A DNA stretch of 64,000 bases, taken from positions 43,834,019 to 43,898,018 of the forward strand of contig CM049306.1 in assembly GCA_026874595.1 (NCBI GenBank). The letters are read 5' to 3'. The stretch comes from Sipunculus nudus (lineage: Eukaryota > Annelida > Sipuncula > Golfingiida > Sipunculidae). The translations under genes were made by a program, and so were the position numbers. Every line of letters starts with the position of its first letter. The first letter of the stretch is position 1. Below are positions 54,831 to 62,675 of the stretch, in pieces. The notes under the pieces are model-generated. The model made no database searches and was not told the DNA's origin. It saw only the letters and a list, made by a program, of their open reading frames with translations.

Positions 54831-57800
54831 CATGTGTGCTTTGGAGTGTCAGGGGTTTTCCTTCACTCACCTGATACTTTGATTATCGATAGGGATGCAC
54901 ATTTGATTAATACGTAAATATAACAAAATTTCGCCTTCGCAGGCTGTTTTTTAGGAGCGAGGGTTATTCCGTATGTGTCTATAGAATCAATTTCTGTAAA
55001 GATGCCTGTCACAACCCCTTATTTATGACCCTTCATCAGTGATCTAGTCGAGTCCAAACCATCCGAGTCCGAGTGCAAGTCTGAGTCCCTGAGGTCAAGT
55101 CCGAGTTATATGGAACTCGAGTCCAAGTCCAATTTTATATTAAAAAATCAAAAATAAAAATCATATTTGGGCTAGTCAGCCATAATTTATGTTAGGATAC
55201 AAGCGCCCTTTAAAACTGTAAGTTAAATTACGTTTACCGCCGATGCAGAGCAGAAACTGGGCATGTATAGTCTTATTTTGTAATATTTTTTTCCCGAGAA
55301 AATTACACCTGTATTGCCTTAAAATGTATGCGCCTTTTTTCTGTATGTATATCTTATCACAATACAAAAATATAAGCGATTTAATACTTTTAATTATACC
55401 GTCAATAAGCCCAGTATCTTGCAACATAATATACCTTCAGCATATTACCCAGTTTACAGCCGGTCTATGTGAACTTAACAAAATTTAAAAAAAAAAAAAA
55501 TTTTTAAACTTTTTTTTATGAATGCTAAGATTTTACCATTGTTCTTTTGGTCCTTTGTTCAGATAGATAAAAAAAATTGAAAGGTCTTTCATGACCAGAT
55601 GCTACAAATAGAATAATACCTCGAAATTGCGTCTAGTCCAGGACGTCCCTTAAATCCACCCCCGGTTAAGTGTCGTTCAGATAAAGGGAAATGAATTAAA
55701 TGTGAAAGTGTCCTCATGTAACTTAACATTGACGTTACCTTTAAGGTACCAGAACTGGCCTAATTCTTAAAAAAAATTCTTGCAATAAAAGTTATTCTTA
55801 ATATTTAATATTGGGCAAATCTGATGCATTTGAGCACGTTCTGGGTCGCCGGTTGCATTTTGTGGATAAAAGGTGATTTCTATTCAGTAAACACTACCAT
55901 GTGCTCACGGGATGTTGTAAAGTAAATCCTGGCCTGCCATAACGTTACCCTTAAAGACGCCATTCGACCTGGTTGCAAAGTTCAAGTACAGTTCACGAGA
56001 ATACGTTTACCTCTCAGCCATATTATTTATCATACGCACCTTGAAAGTGCACATGTAAGCCTATTTGGTTGTAATCCGAGATTTCCTTATAATATAGTAT
56101 CCTTTGTGTCTTTATTTAAAGATATAGCTATCAAAGAACTGGCGATTTCTCCAAAGATGATTATACATAATCAAATCATGGATTTGCCTGAAAAGAGACC
56201 ATAGACTCCATTAGCATGGTATAGTTGACCAGTTCGAGTGGGCGACCTTGAACCAAACTCTCCTGACCATGAACCCTAGCAACCACGAGTTCTAAATCTC
56301 TTTAGATAATCGCATTAGTACAGATTAGGCCTACACGTTAAGCATGTAGAGACTGCCGTTTCACTGCCATAGCAGCATAGGAATTAGGACCAAAGCTCCT
56401 TCGTATAGGAAAAAGGGAAAACCATGCCGGCGGCTGTCTGGCTTTCGCTATCACCGAATTTTAACTGTTTGTAGTTCTCCCATGAGCACATCTTTATATA
56501 GTATGTGACAAAGTTTTCTTTTTTATTTTACTCGACAGGGACTCGGCCTGATGTTTCGAGCCCTTACCGCCGAGTCCGAGTCCTGAAAATTGGACTTGAT
56601 TCCCCACTCAGGTCCTACATTATTGCCCTTCACACTATATAATTGAAGGAACAAACGTAAACGAAACGAGGAACTCAGAATACACACAGTTTGCCATGAG
56701 TACTATAGTATGTCATCAGAATAAAAAATTAAAACTGCATGCGCAGCATATGTCTAAAGTAAAAAACAGCATGCATCCTAAGTTTTAATCAGAAATGTTA
56801 GTCGCAATTTACAAGCAAGACTTAAAAAAATAAATATATTCTTCTAATATATAAGGAACAAAACTGTGCTCGCACTGAACCGTAAATGTAGTCCTGCCAT
56901 TAAAATTAAATATTTTAACAGTTCGATTTGTTTTGATATAAAAAGGTACCTTTGCAAACCAAATTTTTATTACGAACAAAGAACCAAACTGTATTATTAT
57001 TAGTCCATGTTGGGTTCCGGACAGTACACGTTTTGTATAACATTTTAGGATTCATGATATCCGTCAACTTGTATACGTGAACTTAAATCATAAGTCCCAA
57101 TCATATTCCCTATTTTAATCATCACTTGAAATCACAGAAGGGTTTCTTATGAACCATATTATCATTGAATCCCCCCTATTACACAAACTGAGAAGCCGGG
57201 GGGGGGGGGGGGGGGGGTAGTGCAGATTGTAACCAGTAACGTGAGCTCCCTTCAAACTCGGACATCTGATCTTTCATTACAAGCGTATTCAAACTGAGAA
57301 AAACCGTGTACGGCCGCATTTTCTCGCCCCAACTCTGTGTTCCCACTTGCTCTGTTGCTGTTCGTCAACTTTTTTATACGGAGTATCACAGTTGTGGTTT
57401 CCGGAACAGCCGCACTGCACTGAAACCTCTTGAACTAACTAACCCTTTCCCAAACTCTCCACAATATTTCCCCCCTAATTACTCAATCCCCTTGTGCATG
57501 TTTTGAAATATTATGTCAGTCATATTTAAGAATACGCTTTCGGTCACCGCTTCAGTAAATGAGCAGTTTTACAAAGTGTTGATAACTCACACCTGCCAGC
57601 CTTTGGTGTGTTGGCGTGGCCATGAAATTACCAATCGCGCTCGTCTTAAACTTTCCGAAAGTAAATATTTACGTCTGTTCTTGTTAAATCAAACAGCAGG
57701 TGCAAAAGTACCTTGAACAAATTTATTACCTACATACCCAACTTATCAACAAAACAAGAAACGAAAATCACGTTCCGTCATTATCAATTATCACAAGAAA

Positions 57801-60397
57801 CCTCATAATAATCATTGTCTAATAAAGAAAACCTTTTTACTTAAATTTACTAAACTCAACTGACAATGCCACGATTTTATTACAAATCCTGTCCTTGTTA
57901 AGAGTACTTTTAAAGTAAGTTGATATAATCATTATCAGTCACCAATTACGATGATTAAAGTGAAAAAAAGACAATGTATTGTATTTCGCACAGGATATGT
58001 CTGTTTTAACAGCACAGGTACGCCCCATATCCCTGGATATCAGCTCCGTCGTCGGTTAATTATTTCGAAATCTTTTTTTTTCTAATTTTTTTTTACATAA
58101 TTTCTACTTAATAATGAATAAAATTATATGTTTTATTTTTGTATGCAGCATAGGAGGCTCGACATCATTGTGGTGCCATACGATGAATACGCCTGTGCCA
58201 GTATGTACTTCACCGGCTCAGCGCACTTCAACCGGTCCATGCGCCACCTGGCGGGTAAAATGGGAATGTCTCTATCAGAGCATTCCTTAAACGTCGGAGT
58301 CGTCCGAAAGGTATCATTACGTTCATCTTATCTGAAGTCTCCTTTGTTAACAATAGCAGGCGCGGAACCCGGGGGGGGGGGGGGGGGGGTCGAGACAGTC
58401 AGGTTAAAGTTTTTTTGTTAATCTCATTTCTCCATTGCTAATTAAGACATTTCAATTAAACATAATACACTGATGTACAGTGACAATACCTAGCACAGCT
58501 ATAAAAAAGTTTTTATCATAAATTTAGGGCCAGTAATAAGACAAAATGTGTATAGATCCGAACCCAGTTCAGGGTAAAGTTTGGAAGTGGCTAAAAAGCC
58601 GGCAAGATGAAGGCAGATTAGTCCACAGGCCAAACAGACGGCAGGGAAAATTGACCTTTCCGGTAGTCTCGCCCACAGGGTATACTGCTGGCAAATGAAT
58701 GCATGCTCTTTTTTTCAAAATTTCAGTGTGATACTCAAGACTTTCCATTTTTATTTTGACAATAAGCTGCCAATATAGACTAGTGCTGACTTACCAAATC
58801 AGATATTTTGCAGGTTTATATGTAAAGATAACCATTTGGTGTGGAGATTTCTTGCATCATCTCACAACACAATAGGCTCAACAACTTTATTGGGGTGTGT
58901 TGTAAGTTTTTTGATAACCTTTGAGCAAGTAATAAGCTGATCCTTGTCCCATTTATTTGACATTTCCCGAGTTGACATTTCATTAGTGTATAAACTGATG
59001 TTACGCTTCACACTGGATTACCTTTAATCAAAGAATCTGCATTTCGTTTGATATGACATATCATGAGTTGTTTGTTATTTCACACATTACCCATTGTTTG
59101 CTCATAAGTGTATATAAGCAACTGATATGCCAGTCCACTTCTGTTCATTTCCTAAAAATCTACGTTAAACTACACTGTTAATACCTTTTAATACCTACTC
59201 AACATACTTATTACATATAAACCAGCAAAATATCTGTTTTGGCAAGACAGCACTATATTGTCAGCTCATTATCGAAATAATAAGGGAAAGTTTTGAGTTT
59301 TAATTGTAAAACTCTGAAATAGAGCATGAATTCTTTTGCCGGCAGTTTAGTTTTTGGGCTACACTGCCGGCAAGGTCAATTTTCCCTGCCGGCTGTTTAG
59401 CCTGTGGACTAAACTGCCGGCACCCTGCCGGCTGTTTAGCCACTTCCTTAAAGATTTTGTTTACTCTTTATAACTGGGCAAGTACTTACCCTAATGCTTT
59501 TATATTTCACATATGTATTGCATAGGGCATCAGAAATCCCCCGAATGATTTAGGGATCAAAAGGTCAAGGTAACAGGGCCCGGTTGTTCGTGAGCTAGTC
59601 TGGTTAAAGTTTTTGTTAGGCTCATTACTCCACTTGCTGATTAAGATATTTCCATAAAACTTAGTAGACTGATGTACAGCGACAATACCAAGCATACCTA
59701 TTAAAACTTTCCATAAATTTAAATTTCTGGACCAGTAATTTGCACTTTACGACGAATAAACTTATAGTACAGATCCCAGCCCAGCTCAGGTTTAAGTTAA
59801 GGGATAACTCTTTATAACTCAACAAGCACTCACCATGTAGCTTTCATATTTCATATATGTATTGTATAGGGGCTTTGGAATGCAACAAATAATTTGGGGG
59901 TTAAAGGTCTAAGATTTTCTTAATGCCCCGTACCGCCGAGTTGTTGTCCTCAGACGACTTGTTATGAACCATTGTCCAGACTGCCAACTGGGTAAAAGGA
60001 CATAAAAAAATTATCCGCTTGATAACAGAAATTTTCACTAATGGCATACAGGCCCCTCACTATACTGAGATATCTTAATATGGTATTTCCCTCATATAAT
60101 AAAAATTTTTCGTATTAGCTTTAGAGTCGTCAGCAGTGTCTGTATATGATTAGACTCTGTGATTGAAAAAGTCTACCAGTTTAATTTTTTAAGTTATAAT
60201 TATTCTTTCAGTGATAAGCTGTATTTGTCCAATGCTAAAATATATTTCTCTTTATTTATACTTATGTATTGTCGTATGTGCTGGCACAGGGAGGTGAGAA
60301 ATTAAACAAGGGGACCCCACTACCAACACCGACCGAGGCTTCAGTTTTCGAGCATCTTGGGTTAAAATACAGGCCACCGGAGGAGAGAGACCACTGA
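24650..60397 (+). CDS. POLL: DNA polymerase lambda, complete 8-exon gene
   Basis: This is a family X DNA polymerase that fills short gaps in base excision repair and non-homologous end joining in the nucleus. The exons 24650-25540, 28044-28121, 28808-28915, 30118-30426, 31171-31339, 54614-54705, 58149-58310 and 60290-60397 join in frame to 638 residues (human about 575; the linker is longer here). Visible parts are a basic patch PSKRRK (5-10), a BRCT domain (about 69-161), an acidic Ser/Pro-containing linker (162-297), and an 8-kDa lyase domain with HhH motifs [11 protein letters not shown] (364-374) and [10 protein letters not shown] (405-414). Lys374 matches the Schiff-base lysine of the family. 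Metal ligands are Asp491 and Asp493 ([10 protein letters not shown]) and Asp554 (RRLDIIVVP), and the sugar-selecting YFTG is at 569-572. The order BRCT plus Pol X with LPTPTE near the C-terminus separates it from pol beta, mu and TdT. It looks intact. Confidence 0.97.
25741..26200. repeat. ~42-bp minisatellite in POLL intron 1
   Basis: About eleven diverged copies of a unit close to cacaccaattgtgatccttt followed by ttgtatatcagtcagacctt. The unit is 42 bp, a multiple of three, so several frames stay open across copies and give false repetitive ORFs on both strands. Confidence 0.85.
26201..28043. other. Rest of POLL intron 1
   Basis: AT-rich intronic sequence without recognised features. Confidence 0.5.
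28044..28121 (+). CDS. POLL: POLL coding exon 2
   Basis: Residues 298-323 (26 codons, phase 0 at both ends), between cag at 28041-28043 and the donor gtaatg at 28122. It begins [18 protein letters not shown], matching the short tract just before the 8-kDa domain in vertebrate pol lambda (a KWVCAQPSSQK-like segment). Confidence 0.93.
28808..28915 (+). CDS. POLL: POLL coding exon 3 (start of lyase domain)
   Basis: Residues 324-359 (36 codons, phase 0), between acag and gtaaga. It contains [17 protein letters not shown], the family signature of the first helices of the 8-kDa domain, which binds the 5'-phosphate side of a gap. Confidence 0.95.
28955..29046. repeat. (TA)n(CA)n microsatellite in POLL intron 3
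   Basis: TA repeats to about 29000, then CA repeats at 29001-29040, then TA again. It lies 40 bp after exon 3. Short ORFs on both strands here are repeat artefacts. Confidence 0.95.
30118..30426 (+). CDS. POLL: POLL coding exon 4 (HhH motifs, fingers)
   Basis: Residues 360-462 (103 codons, phase 0), between tatag and gtaagt. It carries the first helix-hairpin-helix with the presumptive lyase Lys374 and the second helix-hairpin-helix at about 403-418. The segment [20 protein letters not shown] (441-460) links to the palm. Confidence 0.96.
30498..30733 (-). pseudogene. Coding-like fragment antisense in POLL intron 4
   Basis: The minus strand of this 744-bp intron holds an open stretch of about 70-80 codons. 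It can be read from a ttgcag acceptor (around 30702-30697) to a TAA at 30498. The translation looks protein-like, with balanced residues and few rare codons: [18 protein letters not shown], then [20 protein letters not shown] and [18 protein letters not shown]. No ATG suits a full gene, and the intron leaves no room for more exons. It may be a fragment of an inserted gene or element. I do not recognise it. Confidence 0.25.
31171..31339 (+). CDS. POLL: POLL coding exon 5 (palm, two catalytic Asp)
   Basis: Residues 463-518 plus the first base of codon 519. It contains [20 protein letters not shown], with Asp491 and Asp493 binding the two catalytic metals. The donor gtaagt at 31340 leaves the only split codon (phase 1) in the coding region. 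It opens the 23-kb intron 5. Confidence 0.96.
31690..32180. repeat. AT-rich minisatellite in POLL intron 5
   Basis: About a dozen copies of a roughly 38-bp unit close to tatgaattataataaatttt followed by atgaatttatgaaaaat. A 79-codon frame of Tyr, Asn, Phe and Lys through it is an artefact of the repeat. Confidence 0.85.
32181..33432. other. POLL intron 5, unremarkable stretch
   Basis: AT-rich. No gene or clear repeat recognised. Confidence 0.45.
33433..33610. mobile_element. Small palindromic element (MITE-like), copy 1
   Basis: It begins caggggcagctcccaaattt, contains gaacccaggaggactaatga and aaaagggggggggg, and ends aatctgcttctgtg. The interior matches the copy at 51101-51341, but the terminal inverted repeats are more decayed. 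Confidence 0.65.
34255..34358 (-). repeat. 3' part of an older dispersed repeat split by the 3.9-kb element
   Basis: Read on the minus strand it continues gcaaaagcgatgacctaatc, then aaagctttgtggaagggtga and cattaaattttgtggatc. This is the second half of the element whose first half lies at 38266-38350. Confidence 0.6.
34610..35115. repeat. ~220-bp direct repeats inside the 3.9-kb element
   Basis: Two units and a partial third share cgtgcgaatgagggtctttt-like sequence, ggaacgctgatcat, gacgccatcgtctgcatc and ccttcagaaagacgcctaat. Confidence 0.7.
35371..35487. repeat. Three copies of a 39-bp unit inside the 3.9-kb element
   Basis: Unit close to aggcactagctgacactgta followed by cccagaatacgtttattga, three nearly identical copies. 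Confidence 0.9.
36238..36462. repeat. Pyrimidine and purine arms with a possible SINE-like core
   Basis: A (CT)n-rich arm at 36238-36270 and a (GA)n-rich arm at 36366-36462 could fold back. On the minus strand the core between them includes ggactcgattcccatcgg, which loosely resembles a pol III B box. Open frames on both strands are low-complexity artefacts. Confidence 0.4.
38266..38350 (-). repeat. 5' part of the older dispersed repeat
   Basis: On the minus strand it reads gacctctgccaaggaggtta, tgtttttacccatg and gttagcaggattatacaaaa. This is the start of an element I remember as widespread in marine invertebrate genomes. Its continuation lies beyond the 3.9-kb insertion. Confidence 0.6.
38351..42784. 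other. POLL intron 5, AT-rich stretch
   Basis: No coding exon recognised. Only short CA and T runs (for example near 41920 and 39990) stand out. Confidence 0.45.
42785..43375. mobile_element. ~590-bp element with 'agctcag' type inverted ends
   Basis: The left end, atagctcattttgagcgaat with gcgtcgtccgtcgtcag, is mirrored at the right by cggacggaagaaatgacaac and ctatagctcagcatttgctg. The end type resembles those at 8.58 and 53.24 kb. No coding capacity. Confidence 0.5.
43376..43440. repeat. (TA)n microsatellite
   Basis: TA dinucleotides with an internal cac interruption. Confidence 0.9.
44051..44413 (-). other. Open frame downstream of the antisense gene, possible 3' UTR or terminal exon
   Basis: About 400 bp beyond the antisense stop, the minus strand is open for roughly 120 codons with fairly balanced composition. 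It includes [17 protein letters not shown] and [14 protein letters not shown], and ends in TAG at 44051. It has no good ATG near its 5' end and an in-frame TGA just above. It could be 3' UTR, an alternative terminal exon or chance. I do not recognise the translation. Confidence 0.2.
44808..45155 (-). CDS. Antisense gene in POLL intron 5: unrecognised 115-aa basic protein
   Basis: I do not recognise this protein. On the minus strand a strong acceptor (pyrimidines then ttgcag) is followed by att and an ATG at 45155. The 115-codon frame ends in TAG at 44808. G+C and CpG are clearly higher than in the surrounding AT-rich intron, and third positions favour G/C, as expected of real coding sequence. 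Visible parts are a short N-terminus, a basic patch MRRRHGK (16-22), an amphipathic stretch [20 protein letters not shown] (29-48), a second basic patch [12 protein letters not shown] (64-75), then [20 protein letters not shown] (78-97) and the C-terminus CHSRVF. No signal peptide or membrane segment is apparent. The acceptor implies at least one upstream exon, probably a noncoding one near 46.6-47.1 kb. The frame stays open through the acceptor, so an upstream coding exon is also possible. Confidence 0.6.
   Translation of the reverse strand: MSTHDLDSPLSATFNMRRRHGKADVLADLTDDQKIHLQDMYLDSLASLTAAMGLDSVREIQVTPGRRPRVMSPRRNAVHNIFESVDVSSLRTVLQRHGVQHFSQSNGYNCHSRVF
45375..45560. mobile_element. ~180-bp palindromic element
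   Basis: gacaaaagcccaccc at the left and ggtgggggttttgtc at the right are inverted copies. The left end also has an extra acaaaagcccag unit. It lies just upstream of the antisense coding exon and has no coding capacity. Confidence 0.45.
45561..46559. other. Likely intron of the antisense gene
   Basis: AT-rich sequence with no recognised exon. It separates the antisense coding exon from the GC-richer candidate promoter. Confidence 0.35.
46560..47110 (-). promoter_or_regulatory. Candidate promoter and 5' noncoding exon of the antisense gene
   Basis: This is a GC- and CpG-richer stretch inside the AT-rich intron, 1.4 kb upstream of the antisense coding exon. Read on the minus strand it has a CCAAT box (attgg on + at 47039-47043) next to a GC-rich ccgcgg and a CRE-like TGACGCAA. 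Further along, donor-like sites gtaagg (46580-46575) and aag|gtcagt (46575-46570) could end a leader exon. No convincing reading frame is present on either strand, which suits a promoter plus untranslated exon. Linking it to the coding exon is inference. Confidence 0.35.
47480..47775 (-). repeat. Dispersed repeat rich in acgtg motifs, copy 1
   Basis: Shares tttcacatgct, taggtgataaaaatactgca and gtgtttttgacacgccactt with the opposite-strand copy at 61655-62080. Confidence 0.65.
47893..47972. repeat. (TA)n(AG)n G-run compound microsatellite
   Basis: TA repeats to 47930, AG repeats to about 47961, then 11 G. Confidence 0.95.
48924..48978. repeat. (TA)n microsatellite
   Basis: Uninterrupted TA dinucleotides. 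Short ORFs across it are artefacts. Confidence 0.95.
48979..50521. other. POLL intron 5, unremarkable stretch
   Basis: AT-rich with short TA and CA tracts. No coding exon recognised. Confidence 0.4.
50522..50592. repeat. (TA)n microsatellite
   Basis: About 35 TA units. The 168-codon minus-strand frame that runs through it owes much of its length to Tyr-Ile repeats and is not a credible gene. Confidence 0.95.
51101..51341. mobile_element. Small palindromic element (MITE-like), copy 2
   Basis: Terminal inverted repeats are aggcctcaggggcggaccc at the left and ggatccgcttctgggcct at the right. The interior holds ccaacccaggaggactaatg, shared with copy 1, and G or C homopolymers (51134-51152, 51274-51291, 51307-51323). 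It has no coding capacity and no clear target duplication. Confidence 0.75.
51570..51623 (+). other. Candidate 18-codon exon in POLL intron 5
   Basis: A pyrimidine-rich acceptor (ttttttaag) and a donor (gtgaga at 51624) bound 54 bases that translate as [18 protein letters not shown]. The frame stays open to a TAA at about 51785. The VRxWxKxWVT pattern resembles the N-terminal motif of BCL7 proteins (VRKWEKKWVTV), but only over about ten residues. It does not belong in POLL, because exons 5 and 6 join seamlessly without it. It may be a decayed exon of another gene or chance. Confidence 0.2.
52139..52206. repeat. (TA)n microsatellite
   Basis: About 34 TA units in POLL intron 5. Confidence 0.95.
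53236..54480. repeat. ~345-bp tandem array ending 250 bp before POLL exon 6
   Basis: The left edge, tagctgagctgaccgaaagt with a gtctgtctgtc run, is a dispersed-element terminus. Then about 3.4 units share ggcacaaatcgtaacca (53326, 53653, 54002, 54362), tctccattgaaactgaaa, a C run and gtagactggtggcgccacct. GGTGGCGCCACC is intact at 53565 and 53911 and lost in the third unit (gatgatgccacc). Confidence 0.85.
54614..54705 (+). CDS. POLL: POLL coding exon 6
   Basis: The second and third bases of codon 519 plus residues 520-549, after ttgccag at 54611-54613. It reads [20 protein letters not shown] and CKLPGENRK, the same length as the human stretch. The donor gtaacg is at 54706. Joining it to exon 5 across 23,274 bp restores the frame exactly. 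Confidence 0.95.
54768..54828. repeat. (TA)n microsatellite in POLL intron 6
   Basis: About 30 TA units, 60 bp after exon 6. Confidence 0.95.
55043..56615. mobile_element. Block flanked by inverted 'gagtcc' arrays
   Basis: cgagtccaagtccaatttt at about 55119-55137 is mirrored by aaaattggacttgattcccc at about 56586-56605. Both sides carry further cgagtccgagt copies. The block encloses copy A of the 1.1-kb duplicated sequence. The inverted ends suggest a mobile unit, but no target duplication was identified. Confidence 0.4.
55290..56462 (+). repeat. 1.1-kb duplicated sequence, copy A (POLL intron 6)
   Basis: It runs from a tgtattgcctt region to ggctttcgctatcaccgaat. It aligns along its length with 62676-63708, sharing tatgaatgctaa, aaatccacccccg, ggttgcaaagttcaagtaca and aatcaaatcatgga. 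Confidence 0.8.
56616..58148. other. Rest of POLL intron 6
   Basis: A 20-base G run lies at 57198-57217. The stretch from about 57240 to 57720 is slightly GC-richer, with two short ORFs (57306-57506, 57513-57716), but neither is recognisable. Confidence 0.4.
58149..58310 (+). CDS. POLL: POLL coding exon 7 (third catalytic Asp, thumb)
   Basis: Residues 550-603 (54 codons, phase 0), between atgcag and gtatca. [11 protein letters not shown] holds Asp554, the third metal ligand. [13 protein letters not shown] (569-581) forms the nucleotide-binding pocket, and [15 protein letters not shown] lies in the thumb. Confidence 0.97.
58361..58389. repeat. Fragment of the MITE-like end with a 19-base G run
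   Basis: caggcgcggaacccggg resembles the left end of the 51.1-kb element (caggggcggacccagg). The G run is 58371-58389. Confidence 0.4.
58390..59915 (+). repeat. Tandem duplication of a ~330-bp unit, first copy interrupted
   Basis: Unit 1 is split into 58390-58582 and 59448-59575. Unit 2 is 59585-59915. They share tctggttaaagttttt, gactgatgtacag, gacaatacc, ctctttataac and catatgtattg. The interruption is the 865-bp TIR element. Confidence 0.75.
58583..59447. mobile_element. 865-bp TIR element in POLL intron 7
   Basis: Inverted termini of roughly 115 bp: ggaagtggctaaaaagccgg at the left and ccggctgtttagccacttcc at the right, with shared inner parts (cagggaaaattgacctt against aaggtcaattttccctg). 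A TAAAG direct repeat lies at or near both edges (58575-58579 and 59449-59453). The interior has no coding capacity, so it is non-autonomous. The second unit of the surrounding duplication shows the uninterrupted site. Confidence 0.8.
60290..60397 (+). CDS. POLL: POLL terminal coding exon 8
   Basis: Residues 604-638 and a TGA stop at 60395-60397, after ggcacag at 60283-60289. It reads [20 protein letters not shown] and ends EERDH, where the human protein ends ERDW. The TPTE(x)xVF and LGLxYRxPxERD pattern is the normal Pol X C-terminus, so the protein is not truncated. Confidence 0.95.
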   Translation, partial: GGEKLNKGTPLPTPTEASVFEHLGLKYRPPEERDH

Positions 60398-60469
60398 GGA
60401 CGGAGACACCATCCGTCAATCAACCACAGACCATCCCATCCACGACCATTATAATCAAATATGAATATC

Positions 60470-61052
60470 ATTAAATTTCATTTAAATATCATGTACATCT
60501 CTATCATGTAGCTCTCATTTCATAACATATGATATGAGCATATTGCTTATATAATTTATTGTTTGCATTTTCTTCATGTGGACTATGTATTACAGACACA
60601 CTTGTTCGACATGGTTAAAATTCACACTAGATATGCTGTGCGTCGATTTACATTATGTTTTAATTTTCATGATTTTGCGTATAAGGTGCATTTGCTTCCT
60701 GTGGAAAAGGAGCACGGCTGATCACGAAATTTTACTCAAAGTACGTAACAGAAGAAATTGTACAAAATGATAGCCATATCTATCATCTAGTCATTTCGCT
60801 TAAGACTTGGATCGATTTAAATATAGTCTGCGTCTTAGATTAGCCATTATTTCTAGCACCCAGGTCCGTGTGTTTTTATAGAATATGCAATATGTTTGTT
60901 TTTATATTATAATTATAATATGTTTACACGTTATCTTCCTTATATCCATGTTTTTACTATTGTTTTATTAAAATTAACACAACTATTATCTGTTGGTGTA
61001 GGATGTTTTTACTTTTATTTGTGATGTTAGTCCAGTATAGATACTCAATAAA
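60470..61052 (+). promoter_or_regulatory. Candidate POLL polyadenylation signals
   Basis: Two candidate hexamers follow the stop codon: ATTAAA at 60470-60475 (about 75 bases after the stop) and AATAAA at 61047-61052. The first would give a short 3' UTR. No transcript evidence is available to choose between them. Confidence 0.35.
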
Positions 61053-61654
61053 CGAATATGTTACTCTATTGAACGCGAATTTTTTGTTGTATAGCAAAAC
61101 CTGGCCTAGCGACCATCTAAAAAGCAGCCACCACTTTCTATGGGTCCCGACTGCCGATCTTTTTCTCTCTTTATATAAGAACTCGCTCAGACGACTACCT
61201 GGCAAATGCGACCACTTTTCCGAGGTCATGATGGTGGTCGTAACATCCAGATTTGCTGTATAAGGTTTTACAGAAGGTTTAGTGGTAACAGCTATGGTTT
61301 ATGGCAAGTTCAAGTCTCCGCTTGTTCAGATTTTTAATATTGATTAAAGTGTCTAGTGTCCCTCAGTAGAGCGCATATACTTCCGCCAGGGGCAGAACAA
61401 TCCTGCTCGCCCGTCCCTTCATCCACTATATCCCACTTAAAGTTCTTTGGGTGTTTAGATCCATGCATGTTCTGCTCTACAATGTTTCATTGAAAGCGAT
61501 ACAGTATTTTTCACAAACCTGCTGAAACAACCTAGAAAACAAATTTCGATAAAAACAATATCCTGTACAATGATCAGTATTACTGGCGGGGGAGTTCTTA
61601 TCAGAGGCATTCGTGTATTAAATTCGCTGTTGGCGCAACCTAGCAAAATATGAA

Positions 61655-62080
61655 AACCATGTATTCTTGATACTGGGAAACACCTGAAAAGTGGCGTGTC
61701 AAAAAACGTGTAAAACACTTGTACATTTCCTAAGTATAGGACACTTGAAAAACACGTATTTTTTCACCTAATACTGCAGTACTTTTTCACAAAACAAAAC
61801 TGCCGTAGGCAGAATAAACATGCAGTATTTTCTGCAGTTTGATTGCAGTATAATTTTCACTTGAGAGATTCCAGCATGTGAAAGTGCTATTGAAACTAAT
61901 GGTGAAACTAGTGCTCAGAATGGGTGATTTTCAATTTTTCTTACGTGTAAGTTTTCACATGTAGAATCCACGTTTTTCACGTGAACTTAACATGAAATAA
62001 ATCATGTGTAACGGTACCCCTACTCTTCACGTGTTTTATACGTGTCCTACACGTGTATAGTGTTTGCGGGGAAACCGTTA
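61655..62080 (+). repeat. Dispersed repeat rich in acgtg motifs, copy 2 (inverted)
   Basis: Reads aagtggcgtgtcaaaaaacg, cacctaatactgcagta and gcatgtgaaa: the reverse complement of the 47.5-kb copy, with extra sequence including many cacgtg boxes. Confidence 0.65.
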
Positions 62081-62203
62081 CAAAGAGGACCCCAGCAGAC
62101 TTCATAACTTTGGATATTAAGCTCAAGTTTATTCTCTTGAACAGGTTACTACTAGAAAATATTTTTACCCTTTGAATTTTCAGTTGAAAGGTCCTACACC
62201 CGC

Positions 62204-62204
<1 letters not shown>

Positions 62205-62237
<33 letters not shown>
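62205..62237. repeat. (TC)n microsatellite
   Basis: About 16 TC units downstream of POLL. Confidence 0.95.
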
Positions 62238-62239
<2 letters not shown>

Positions 62240-62675
62240 CTTACTCCCTGGCATACACATCCCACTGGACGGAGATCATGCGTTTGTATATGCATGGCTA
62301 GTTGGTACGGCTTGTAACAAGTGGGCATCGTTGATTGGCAAAGTAAAAACATTCATTGCTTTATTGTGATCAGGACTAATTGTCATGGCGTTCATGATGG
62401 CCATTTCTGTCGTCAAAATGCATAAGGAATGTCCAGTATGAAACTAACACCAGATAAGTCTTCTAACATGGAGGAAAATGAGGATACATAATTTGGATAA
62501 ATTTAATCCAGGATTTTATGGGACTCGTGTATGCACATCAATGCCCTGAATGATACCTTCTACTGGGCGTGAATCCCTATATTTGAATATTTAAGGGTCA
62601 CTTAAACGACAGTATTTGTAAAAACCAAGCTGGGGGAACCAATTTGTATCTTACATACCACCATGCATGCAGTGT

